From the NCBI GenBank assembly GCA_947488085.1, contig CANKYI010000001.1:186001-250000 (forward strand): a DNA stretch of 64,000 bases. The letters are read 5' to 3'. The position numbers were made by a program, and so were the translations under genes. Shown one piece after another: positions 1 through 8,815 of this stretch. The number at the start of each line of letters is the position of its first letter. Position 1 is the stretch's first letter. This DNA is from an uncultured Erythrobacter sp. Lineage in GTDB: Bacteria; Pseudomonadota; Alphaproteobacteria; Sphingomonadales; Sphingomonadaceae. The notes beneath the pieces were generated by a model, which was given only the letters and a program-made list of their open reading frames with translations, made no database searches and was not told where the DNA came from.

Positions 1-804
1 GGCGACGATATCGAGATTGACGATAACGGCTTTCCTGTGCGCCCGGCATTACTCGGCGATATTCGTGGGCGTGATTATGACGTGTTTTACCTCGGTTATA
101 ATGTTGATGGACGTGTTGGTCGGATCAATGTGACGGGTAGCGCTTATTGGGCCTTGGGTGAGGATCGCAATAACTTCTTCACGGGTGAACCTGCTGATAT
201 CAATGCACAATTTGCTGCAGTTGAACTGAGCTATGATCGGGACTGGATGCGTTTTCGCCTGTCAGGCGCGTATCAAAGCGGTGATAGTGACCCGTTTGAT
301 GACAAAGAAACCGGCTTTGACGCGATCTTTGAAAATCCCGTCTTTGCCGGCGCCGATACGTCATATTGGATCCGTCAAACAATCCCGTTTGCAGGCGGCG
401 GTCGTGCGGTTGCAGTGAATGGCCGCAACGGCATTTTGAACAACCTGCGCTCTTCGAAAGAGCAAGGCCAGTCGAACTTTAACAATCCCGGTCTGTGGCT
501 GGTCGGTGTCGGAGCGGATTTTGACCTGACGCCGGAGATCCGCGTGACGGCAAACGCCAATCATCTGTGGTTTGAAGACACAACAACGTTGGAAAATCTG
601 CGGATCGAAGGGTCGATTCCAGACGAGATCGGCTATGATCTGTCGCTTTCTGCCATTTGGCGACCAAAGGCGAACCAGAACATCGTTTTCCGCCTTTCGG
701 GCGCAACTCTAATTTCGGGCGACGGGTTTCGCGACCTGTTCGACAATCTCGGCAACCAGGATGAGTATTACTCCATCCTTGCAAATGTGACGTTGACATA
801 CTGA
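1..804 (+). CDS. Outer-membrane beta-barrel/porin-like protein, 5' truncated by window edge
   Basis: The reading frame is open from base 1 (GDDIEIDDNGFPVRPALLGD...), with alternating aromatic/polar beta-strand pattern and a terminal 'ILANVTLTY' ending in an aromatic residue. The stop TGA (802-804) overlaps the ATG of the next gene (TGATG). Confidence 0.7.
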   Translation, partial: GDDIEIDDNGFPVRPALLGDIRGRDYDVFYLGYNVDGRVGRINVTGSAYWALGEDRNNFFTGEPADINAQFAAVELSYDRDWMRFRLSGAYQSGDSDPFDDKETGFDAIFENPVFAGADTSYWIRQTIPFAGGGRAVAVNGRNGILNNLRSSKEQGQSNFNNPGLWLVGVGADFDLTPEIRVTANANHLWFEDTTTLENLRIEGSIPDEIGYDLSLSAIWRPKANQNIVFRLSGATLISGDGFRDLFDNLGNQDEYYSILANVTLTY

Positions 805-3800
805 TGCCAGGAAAACCCATCTCGACCCGTTTCCATCTCTCGTTTGCGCATGGGCTATTGGCGCTCGCCGCGTTGATCCTTGGTGTGTCCATGTTCCAGT
901 CCGAAACGCAGGCTGCGGATAAAGAGACACCCACCTATCGCGATTACTCACTTGTCATCGCGCCGCCTGCACCTGCGCGCCAGTCACAGGCGCAGATGGA
1001 TGCGAAGTCAGAGGGTTGCTACACTTGCCACCTGCAAACCGACGCGCCGACTATGCACACGACGCCAGCGGTGCGGTTGGGCTGCACCGATTGTCATGGC
1101 GGCAATGCGAGCGTGCGCGGCAATTCTGACCTGCCGCAAGATCATCCCGAATATGTCGCAGCGCGTGACAGCGCGCACGTCCTGCCGAAATATCCTGACA
1201 GCTGGCATTTCCCCTCTTCCGCCAATCCGGAGCGGTCCTACTCGCTGCTCAATCAGGAATCGCCAGAGTTCGTTAAGTTTGTGAACCCATCCGACTATCG
1301 CGTTGTGCGCGAGGCATGCGGTTCGTGCCATATCCAATCAATCGAAGCGGCTGAACGTTCAATTATGGCGACCGGCGCGATGCTGTGGGGTGGGGCGACT
1401 TACAATAATGGCATTTTGCCATTCAAAAACTACATGCTCGGCGAGGCTTACACGCGCAGCGGCGATCCGGCCACGATCAGCGGTATTGCCAATGTCATCT
1501 CTTCGCCCGGTGACGGTGAAGATGGTGAATTGTCCGATGAACAACGCGCGCGTGGGGTTCTTTCAGAGCTTTATCCGTTGCCCACATGGCACGTGATCCC
1601 GCCTGCCGATGTGTTCCGTGTTTTTGAACGCGGTGGTCGCACAATCTTGTCGCAATTCCCAGAAATTGGCCTGCCAAACCCGACTGGCATTATTCAGCGT
1701 TTGGAGGAGCCCGGTCGGCCCGATCTCAAACAGTCAAACCGCGGCCCTGGCACTGGTCTGCGTGTAGCGATCCCTGCGCTGAACATTCACAAGACGCGTC
1801 TGAATGATCCCTTCACTTGGTTCATGGGGACCAATGATCAGCCGGGTGATTATCGCCATTCGGGCTGCGCAAGTTGCCATGTGGTTTATGCCAATGATCG
1901 CGAGCCACGCCATAGCTTGGTCTATGCCCAATATGGTCGCGATGGGCAGACGATTACGGTTGACCCGACAATCAACAGCCAGATGCAAGAAGAGCATGGT
2001 TACGATTCCCACGGAGGGGACGAGAGCCATTCAACCGACGGCGCTGGTGGGCATGGCGGTCTGCGTCAGCCGGGCGAAAGCTATGACGATCACAATGGCG
2101 ATGGCCATGGCGAAGCGCCGGTGCGCGAGTCTGGCCACCCGTTGCAGCATGTCTTCACACGCTCAATCCCGACCTCGCAATGCATGTCGTGCCACATGCA
2201 CCAGCCCAACATCTTCCTGAATTCTTATCTCGGCTACACGATGTGGGATTACGAATCCGACGCGCCGCTGCAATGGCCCGGACCTGAGAACACGACGCCG
2301 CGCCCAGAGGGTATGAGCGACGAGGAATATGAAGAGTTCTATCGCACACAGCGTTTCCCGACCGCAGAGGAAGTCCGCGCGATACTCGATCGCAATCCAG
2401 AGGCTGCAGCTGCTCGCGGGCTTTGGGGTGACCTCGACTTCCTCCGAAACGTCTATGACTTGAACGAAGTCGCTGAGCACACTCAGTTTGCCGATTATCA
2501 CGGCCATGGCTGGAACTTCCGCGCGATTTTCAAACGCGACCGCGACGGCAATATGCTGGATGCGGAAGGAGAGATCCTTCGTCCTTCGCAAGAGGGTGAC
2601 ACGCCCGAAGAGGCAGAGCGCCATGATGAACGTTGGCGGCAACGCTGGCGCCGCGATGGTGAAGGGCAATTTGTGGAACCCGGCACCAATCCTGGTGAAG
2701 CGGTGCACATGATGAGCATCCACGCCGAGGTTGGTATGCAATGTGTTGATTGCCATTTTGAGCAAGACACGCATGGCAACGGCTTGATCTATGGCGAAGT
2801 CGCCAATGCGATCGAGATCGGTTGTAAGGATTGTCACGGCACTGCCGATGATTACCCGACCTTGCGCACCAGTGGCCCTGCCGCTCCGCCAGAGGGGCAC
2901 AACCTAGCATTGCTGCGCAACCCCGATGGCCAGCGTCGGTTCGAATGGATTGAGAATGAGGAGGGCCGCCGCGTCTTGATGCAGCGGTCGCTCGTCGATC
3001 CTGAGTTGGAGTGGGAAGTCAGCTTGGTCCGAGACAGCGTCGATCCAGCGACACCAGAATTCAACGCGAAGGCAGCGCGCTCTAAGCTGATGAGCCGCTA
3101 TGGTGCAGAAACCGGACGGTTCGAATTCGGCACCGGCATCGAAGTGGGCGAACGCGCGCACCAAGATGAAGAGATGGCGTGCTTCACCTGCCACCTGTCT
3201 TGGACGACTTCGTGCGGTGGGTGTCACTTGCCGATTGAGGCCAATTGGAAGACCAAGTCACACCGTTATGAAGGCGGATCGACCCGGAACTTTGCGAGTT
3301 ACAATCCCCAGGTAGCGCGTGATCAGATGTTCCAACTGGGCGTGCATCAGACAACCAAGGGCAATCAGACCGCTCCGGTTCGTTCGTCTTCGGCGCTGGT
3401 CCTGTCATCGACCAATATCAACCGCGAACGCATCTATGTGCAACAGCCGCCGATCAGCGCGATTGGCTTCTCTTCGCAAGCTTTCGCTCCGCATTTCCCG
3501 CACACTGTGCGGATGACAGAGACGAAGACCTGCACTGACTGCCACCTCTCCGAAGAGGAAGACAACAACGCGATCATGGCGCAGTTGTTGTTGCTCGGCA
3601 CGAACTATGTGAACTTTGTCGGGATGCACGCCTTTACCGGGCTGGAAGGTGGCCTGACCGCTGTACGCGTGACCGAATATGACGAGCCGCAAGCCGTGAT
3701 TGGCTCCTATCTGCACCGCTATTCGACACCGGATTATTACCAGATGCATGTTGAGGATAATGGCCGCGAGTTGAAAAACTGGGTGCGTGGTCAGGCGTTT

Positions 3801-5105
3801 GACGAAGACATTTCGGGTGAAACGAAACCGTTCGAAGAGTTTGTCAATGTCCATGAAGGCACGCCTGATCGGGTGGGCTGCCTCCAAATGCGCGGTGAAT
3901 ATTTGTTCGTTGCAGAGGGCAGTGGAGGCTTTCGCGCCTACGACATTGCCTCGATTGCAAACAAAGGTGTGTCAGAGCGGATCATCACTGCGCCGTTTTC
4001 ACCACTGGGCCATGATACGCATGTGGATACGGAAAACGCGACTTGCATGGCCTTGCCGACAACTCAGCCAATTGCGCCTGATCGCAACACGCCGCAAATG
4101 CGTGAGGTCAATCAGGAGCAAGCGTTCCTGCCGATCTACAACTACGCGGCTGTTACAGATGCGGTTGAAGGTCTGATAATGGTTGATGTGAACACGCTTG
4201 CTGATGGTGAGTTCCGCAACAACTTCTTCGACCGTCTCGAGTACTCAGATGGCACGGATGCGTGGAACCCTGATGGCGTTTTGAACGGGGCTAATCACAT
4301 CCATCTGGCCGGTGAGATTGCCTATATCACAGCGGATCGCGGGCTGGTTGTGGTTGATCTTTCCGATCCCAAGGCTCCTCAAGTGGCTGCCGTGCGTGAA
4401 TTGCCGGGTGCGAAAGCGAGTGCGATCCAGTTCCGTTACCTGTGGGTTAGCGATGCCGATGGCGTGAAGCTGTTCGATGTCACCGATCTGCGCAATCCGA
4501 TTGCGGTGCCAGAGGCGACATTCCCGATGGCTGACGCGCGCCGCATCTATGTCGCGCGCACCTATGCCTATGTCGCGGCGAAGGGGGATGGGTTGATGAT
4601 CCTCGATGTGAAGAATCCACGCGCGCCCAGATTGCAGCAGCAAGTGACGCTTGATGGAACTTTGAACGATGCCGAGGATGTGATCGTCGCATCGACCAAT
4701 GCGTCGCTGTTTGCCTATGTTGCCGATGGTCGCAATGGGATGAAGGTATTGCAACTGACGAGCCCGGACAGTCAGCGCAACTTCTATGGTTTCAGCCCTG
4801 CGCCTGTGCCCGAATTGATCGCGTTCGCCGAAACGCCATCGCCCGCAATTGCGCTTTCCAAAGGCCTTGACCGTGACCGTGCGGTTGATGAAACCGGCGG
4901 ACAGATGGCGGTGTTCGGACGCCTTGGCTCACGGCCCTTTACGCGTGAGGAAATGGAGCGCTTGTTTATGACCCGCTCTGGCATTCCTTGGCGCGTCACT
5001 GACACCGTCAATATGGATCGTTGGGTAGGGCGTGAAGCAGGGCCGCTGCGGCGCAATGCTGATATGGACGACGGTCCAGAAGACGTAGAGCTAGGCGGCG
5101 ACTAA
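804..5105 (+). CDS. Multiheme cytochrome c (10 CXXCH) with C-terminal LVIVD-like beta-propeller repeats
   Basis: Sec-type signal peptide. CXXCH motifs counted: CYTCH, CTDCH, CGSCH, CASCH, CMSCH, CVDCH, CKDCH, CFTCH, CGGCH, CTDCH. The C-terminus has repeats such as 'LVVVDLSDPKAPQVAAV' and 'LMILDVKNPRAPRLQQQ'. Confidence 0.9.
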   Translation: MPGKPISTRFHLSFAHGLLALAALILGVSMFQSETQAADKETPTYRDYSLVIAPPAPARQSQAQMDAKSEGCYTCHLQTDAPTMHTTPAVRLGCTDCHGGNASVRGNSDLPQDHPEYVAARDSAHVLPKYPDSWHFPSSANPERSYSLLNQESPEFVKFVNPSDYRVVREACGSCHIQSIEAAERSIMATGAMLWGGATYNNGILPFKNYMLGEAYTRSGDPATISGIANVISSPGDGEDGELSDEQRARGVLSELYPLPTWHVIPPADVFRVFERGGRTILSQFPEIGLPNPTGIIQRLEEPGRPDLKQSNRGPGTGLRVAIPALNIHKTRLNDPFTWFMGTNDQPGDYRHSGCASCHVVYANDREPRHSLVYAQYGRDGQTITVDPTINSQMQEEHGYDSHGGDESHSTDGAGGHGGLRQPGESYDDHNGDGHGEAPVRESGHPLQHVFTRSIPTSQCMSCHMHQPNIFLNSYLGYTMWDYESDAPLQWPGPENTTPRPEGMSDEEYEEFYRTQRFPTAEEVRAILDRNPEAAAARGLWGDLDFLRNVYDLNEVAEHTQFADYHGHGWNFRAIFKRDRDGNMLDAEGEILRPSQEGDTPEEAERHDERWRQRWRRDGEGQFVEPGTNPGEAVHMMSIHAEVGMQCVDCHFEQDTHGNGLIYGEVANAIEIGCKDCHGTADDYPTLRTSGPAAPPEGHNLALLRNPDGQRRFEWIENEEGRRVLMQRSLVDPELEWEVSLVRDSVDPATPEFNAKAARSKLMSRYGAETGRFEFGTGIEVGERAHQDEEMACFTCHLSWTTSCGGCHLPIEANWKTKSHRYEGGSTRNFASYNPQVARDQMFQLGVHQTTKGNQTAPVRSSSALVLSSTNINRERIYVQQPPISAIGFSSQAFAPHFPHTVRMTETKTCTDCHLSEEEDNNAIMAQLLLLGTNYVNFVGMHAFTGLEGGLTAVRVTEYDEPQAVIGSYLHRYSTPDYYQMHVEDNGRELKNWVRGQAFDEDISGETKPFEEFVNVHEGTPDRVGCLQMRGEYLFVAEGSGGFRAYDIASIANKGVSERIITAPFSPLGHDTHVDTENATCMALPTTQPIAPDRNTPQMREVNQEQAFLPIYNYAAVTDAVEGLIMVDVNTLADGEFRNNFFDRLEYSDGTDAWNPDGVLNGANHIHLAGEIAYITADRGLVVVDLSDPKAPQVAAVRELPGAKASAIQFRYLWVSDADGVKLFDVTDLRNPIAVPEATFPMADARRIYVARTYAYVAAKGDGLMILDVKNPRAPRLQQQVTLDGTLNDAEDVIVASTNASLFAYVADGRNGMKVLQLTSPDSQRNFYGFSPAPVPELIAFAETPSPAIALSKGLDRDRAVDETGGQMAVFGRLGSRPFTREEMERLFMTRSGIPWRVTDTVNMDRWVGREAGPLRRNADMDDGPEDVELGGD

Positions 5106-5117
5106 GCCTTCAACGGT

Positions 5118-5149
5118 ATTGGGGCAGGGCTCAATGTGCCCGCCCCAAT
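5118..5149. terminator. Inverted repeat/terminator between convergent genes
   Basis: ATTGGGGC (5118-5125) and GCCCCAAT (5142-5149) are perfectly complementary. Located between the convergent ends at 5105 and 5210. No strong U-tract. Confidence 0.6.
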
Positions 5150-5209
5150 CCGACGGCGTATCAGAGACTTTTGTAGTGGAACGAACGGTCGAGAGACCGA
5201 TGCTTGCGT

Positions 5210-6091
5210 CTACTCGCGTTCTGCAAACAGGCCCTTCATCATCGGTTTGAGGTGATCCTCAAATCGCGCCAGTGTCTGCCAATGGCCAACCGGCTGAAAG
5301 TGTGAGACCAGCGATCCATTGCGCCATAGATGCAAGCTGTAAAACGGCGGTTCAGCTGCCACAATTGGCCGCTGATCCGCGATATCGGTATCCATTGGAC
5401 GCAGGTCCAAAGACACTGCCGGGGCGACGGCAGGGGTGACGCTTAGGGGAATACCTTCAACGACCGTGTGCAAGGGACGATGCAAGTGACCCGCCTGTAT
5501 GGACACAATCTGCTTGTGCCCAGCAACGGTCTCGTGAAACCGCTTAAACCATGCCTCATTGGGGCGAGGATCCATCCACTCGATGCCCGCTACAACCGGC
5601 GGGTGGTGCATGAAGATGATTGTGGGTGTGTCAGGATGCGCGGCCAGCTCACGCGCCAACCAAGCGGCGCGGGTCTCACAAAAGGCACCGCCATGGCGAC
5701 CCGGTTCGAATGAATCGACGCACAGAATGCGAAGGCCATCCGCGCCATCATCACATGGAATTGCGAATTGCGCAAAGCCATCGGCGGTGGGGCACTCAGG
5801 AAACGCTTTGAGCATTTCATCGCGGCTGTCGTGGTTGCCTGGGATCACATGGACGGGAAAGGCGCAATCGGCGACTAGGTCGCGGATCCGTTTGTAGCAT
5901 TCCGGTTGTCCGCCATCGGTCAAATCGCCCGATAGGATTAGCATATCGGGCTGTACCGGCTGGCTGAGCAGGTGGCCAAGAACATTGCGAAAGCGGACGA
6001 AGTTGAACTCGTTCTCTCCGGCTTCGGGTTCAAAACCGACGTGCGTGTCAGTGATTTGTGCGATCAGGACGCCGCGCTCGTCAGGCCCCAT
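5210..6091 (-). CDS. Class III metallophosphoesterase (cAMP phosphodiesterase/Icc-GpdQ-like)
   Basis: Metallophosphoesterase motif series: ITDTH, LSGDLTDGG, VIPGNHDSRDE, FMHHPP, QAGHLHRP. Confidence 0.85.
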   Translation of the reverse strand: MGPDERGVLIAQITDTHVGFEPEAGENEFNFVRFRNVLGHLLSQPVQPDMLILSGDLTDGGQPECYKRIRDLVADCAFPVHVIPGNHDSRDEMLKAFPECPTADGFAQFAIPCDDGADGLRILCVDSFEPGRHGGAFCETRAAWLARELAAHPDTPTIIFMHHPPVVAGIEWMDPRPNEAWFKRFHETVAGHKQIVSIQAGHLHRPLHTVVEGIPLSVTPAVAPAVSLDLRPMDTDIADQRPIVAAEPPFYSLHLWRNGSLVSHFQPVGHWQTLARFEDHLKPMMKGLFAERE

Positions 6092-6093
6092 GG

Positions 6094-7926
6094 TCAGCGT
6101 CGCAAACTGCTAAGGATCGCAGCCACATTGTCCATCCCACCGCCGGGCTGATCGGGATGGTCTTCTGGCCGCCAAGGCATCGTTGGCGTGTGATAGCCAT
6201 GGCACATAGCGCAGCTTGAAGGCAGAATCTCTTCGGTTTTCATCGCGCTTTCACCTTGGTGACAATCGCGGCAACTGTCGAGGTCCGGGATCAGCAGGTC
6301 TGTTGCTTCGCTTGATGTATCGGTCGCGTGGCAATCGGTGCATTCGGCGACATCATCACCATGCGCTTCGTGTGTGAAGTGACCTTGCATCAGGAAGCGG
6401 TCGGGAAGGTTCACGGGGATCAGGTCACGCCTGCCACCCGTGCTCGTCGGGATGTGACATTCGCCGCACACACCAGTTGGCTCAAGCGCGCGATTGATGG
6501 CGATATAGGCGCTCATCGGGCGGCCAAAGTTTGAATAATAGCGCCCACCGCGTGCGAATTGTCCGGGGCGGTTGCGCCCTTCGACGCGTGGTCGGCTAGG
6601 GCCGCGGTTCATTGTGGCAAGATCAGCCATCAGATCATCGACATCGCCATGACGCAGTGAGCGGAAGTTTGGACCGGCACGGTCAAAGACAAGACTGTGA
6701 CAGGCCTCGCAAGCAGGCTCCATTTCAACGGGCGCAAAATCGCCATATTGCGATGGTCGTCCACCGTCTTCGGCCACTTTCACGATGAGTGCTTCATCGC
6801 TCCATTCCGAATGGCAATCGCCGCATTCTAGCGGCGCGCCATATTGATCAAGACTGATCGCCATCCGCGCAACGCCCCCATTCTCGGAAACATGGGTGTC
6901 ATGCGGGAAGATCAGACCGCTGCGTTCCACGACTGTGTCATCAAGTGAGACGCGCTTTGGCTCCTCATCAAAGTGGGCAGTGTAGAATTGCGGGCGGAAT
7001 TGCGGGTGCTTCTTGCCGAAGTCAGATGCATTGCCAAACGACACATCGGTCAAACGCGCATCGAGTTCATTGTGGCAGTCGGAACAGAATTGTTCGTCTG
7101 ATGCTTCGAGTTTGACCGGGCCTTCGTGTTCGGAATGGCACGAGACACAGCCGAGCGGCCCCTCTTTACCCAGAGTTTCGGCAATTGACCATTGGATCGC
7201 ATCGCCTTGGCTCAAGGCTGGCATACCGTCTTTCAGTCGCGGCATCGCCGCATGATCGCCCAATTCTTCGTGACAGGTGAGGCAAGTTTCATCTTGCACA
7301 GAAACGAATGGCGTGACGTGACATGCTTCGCAATTGTCTTCCAGATCATGGTGTCCCATGCTGAGCTCACCGGAGCTCCAGCTGGCATCGAACAGCACCT
7401 GTCCTTCGCCAATATTCTCAGGGTCATTTTCCACCGGATCACGAGTGAGGTGGGTGAAAATTGGCACGGTCAACAAAAGCACCAGAATGGCAAGTGACAG
7501 AACCCAGGCCATCGAACGCTTGCTCGGCAGAGCGCTGGCGAGCGCGAACCCCTGCAAGGCGTCGCTCGCGCCTTCGTCCTTCTCAACCTGTTTGATGACA
7601 ATCTGAACTGGGCCATCGGCATCGCGCGATATTGCCAACCGCGATGATCCCAGAGAGATTTCTGCGCCAATATTCGGATCAATCTCGGCGTTCTTTTCAG
7701 TCCGCCCGTCAATATCAAAGCCAAGGCCGCCAATCGCCTCTGCGCCCAGCACCCCACCGCCTGCATCTTTCAAACGGACATGGTGCTGCTCAACTGCAAG
7801 ATCAGGCAGATGGATGTCGTTTTCGGATGCGCGACCAATTGTAACCTCGCTCTGGTCGACCGTGCGGTCGCGCACGATCTCTCGTCCGGAGGAGGTGAAG
7901 TCTATGGTGCGGATCAGGAATGCCAT
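6094..7926 (-). CDS. FHA domain - transmembrane helix - multiheme cytochrome c (10 CXXCH) fusion
   Basis: The N-terminus has FHA-like 'VTIGRASENDIHLPDLAVEQHHVRL', followed by the TM segment 'MAWVLSLAILVLLLTVPIF'. Motifs: CEACH, CLTCH, CVSCH, CSDCH, CGDCH, CEACH, CGECH, CTDCH, CRDCH, CAMCH. Confidence 0.88.
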   Translation of the reverse strand: MAFLIRTIDFTSSGREIVRDRTVDQSEVTIGRASENDIHLPDLAVEQHHVRLKDAGGGVLGAEAIGGLGFDIDGRTEKNAEIDPNIGAEISLGSSRLAISRDADGPVQIVIKQVEKDEGASDALQGFALASALPSKRSMAWVLSLAILVLLLTVPIFTHLTRDPVENDPENIGEGQVLFDASWSSGELSMGHHDLEDNCEACHVTPFVSVQDETCLTCHEELGDHAAMPRLKDGMPALSQGDAIQWSIAETLGKEGPLGCVSCHSEHEGPVKLEASDEQFCSDCHNELDARLTDVSFGNASDFGKKHPQFRPQFYTAHFDEEPKRVSLDDTVVERSGLIFPHDTHVSENGGVARMAISLDQYGAPLECGDCHSEWSDEALIVKVAEDGGRPSQYGDFAPVEMEPACEACHSLVFDRAGPNFRSLRHGDVDDLMADLATMNRGPSRPRVEGRNRPGQFARGGRYYSNFGRPMSAYIAINRALEPTGVCGECHIPTSTGGRRDLIPVNLPDRFLMQGHFTHEAHGDDVAECTDCHATDTSSEATDLLIPDLDSCRDCHQGESAMKTEEILPSSCAMCHGYHTPTMPWRPEDHPDQPGGGMDNVAAILSSLRR

Positions 7927-7936
7927 GGCGCCAGTC

Positions 7937-8815
7937 TTACCAATAGTAGAACACGCTCACGACATGCGCGAGCAGAGCGGCGAGCAAAGCAATTGTCGCC
8001 GGGATATGGATGAACAGCCACACTTCGAGGAGCGCCCGAATGCGAAGATGGCGGCGAATTTGACCGAGTTGATCGGAGCGTTTGGTGAGCAATGTGCGAA
8101 CGCGTTCTTCTGGCCCGTCGCTGGCTCCGAGTCCCTCTGGAATGCTGCGAAGCGCTTTCTTGGTCTTGCAGAGCGGATAGGCCCCCGTCAGCCGCGCAAA
8201 TGCTCCACCATAAAACACGTCTTGACCAAGGGCGGCGATCACCAGATCGGATTGTTGGCGGTCCAGTGGCTGTGCCGCGCTTTCCAATTGACGATCCAGC
8301 GCGGTCAATGCTTCGAGCATTTGCGCGCGCGTCATTTCGTTGCGGTTTGACGAAAGTGGTCCGGGCAAAGTCGCATAGACAATAACGCCGTAAATGCCGG
8401 TGACGATTACGATCACCATTAGGAAATAGGCAAGCCAGTGGACGTTCCAACTGATCGCATGAAACCCAGTATGCAGTGTGCCTACCACTATGACCGCAAG
8501 CCCAAGATATACATGCGCCGATGTCCATGCCTTCAGGCTCCATGCTCCGGTCGTGATCTTGCGTTTGCGCACACCAAGGAGCGATAGCCATACGATCAGC
8601 AACAGACCGATTGTGCCCAGAGTGTAGCCATACCAACTGCCGCCGTTCGGGCGCGGGTCTTGGTCGATCATCGCATAGCCCACGCCAGCAACGATGCAGA
8701 GCAGTAGCGCGATCCAGAGATAACGAAATTTCTTGTGCTTTAAAAAGCTGACATGGTCGGCATTGCGCCGCCGCTCATCCGCTTTGAAGCGAGTGTTTTT
8801 CTGAACGGTCGCCAT
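7937..8815 (-). CDS. Membrane b-type cytochrome-like protein
   Basis: Multiple TM segments with paired His (SAHVYLGLAVIVVGTLHTGFH...; LFIHIPATIALLAALLAHVVSVFYYW). Overlaps the upstream gene by one base. Confidence 0.7.
   Translation of the reverse strand: MATVQKNTRFKADERRRNADHVSFLKHKKFRYLWIALLLCIVAGVGYAMIDQDPRPNGGSWYGYTLGTIGLLLIVWLSLLGVRKRKITTGAWSLKAWTSAHVYLGLAVIVVGTLHTGFHAISWNVHWLAYFLMVIVIVTGIYGVIVYATLPGPLSSNRNEMTRAQMLEALTALDRQLESAAQPLDRQQSDLVIAALGQDVFYGGAFARLTGAYPLCKTKKALRSIPEGLGASDGPEERVRTLLTKRSDQLGQIRRHLRIRALLEVWLFIHIPATIALLAALLAHVVSVFYYW

Noticed and set aside
2005-2140. Tandem repeat in the His-rich coding segment
   Set aside because: Low complexity at protein level only; no regular nucleotide period that would suggest a true repeat array.
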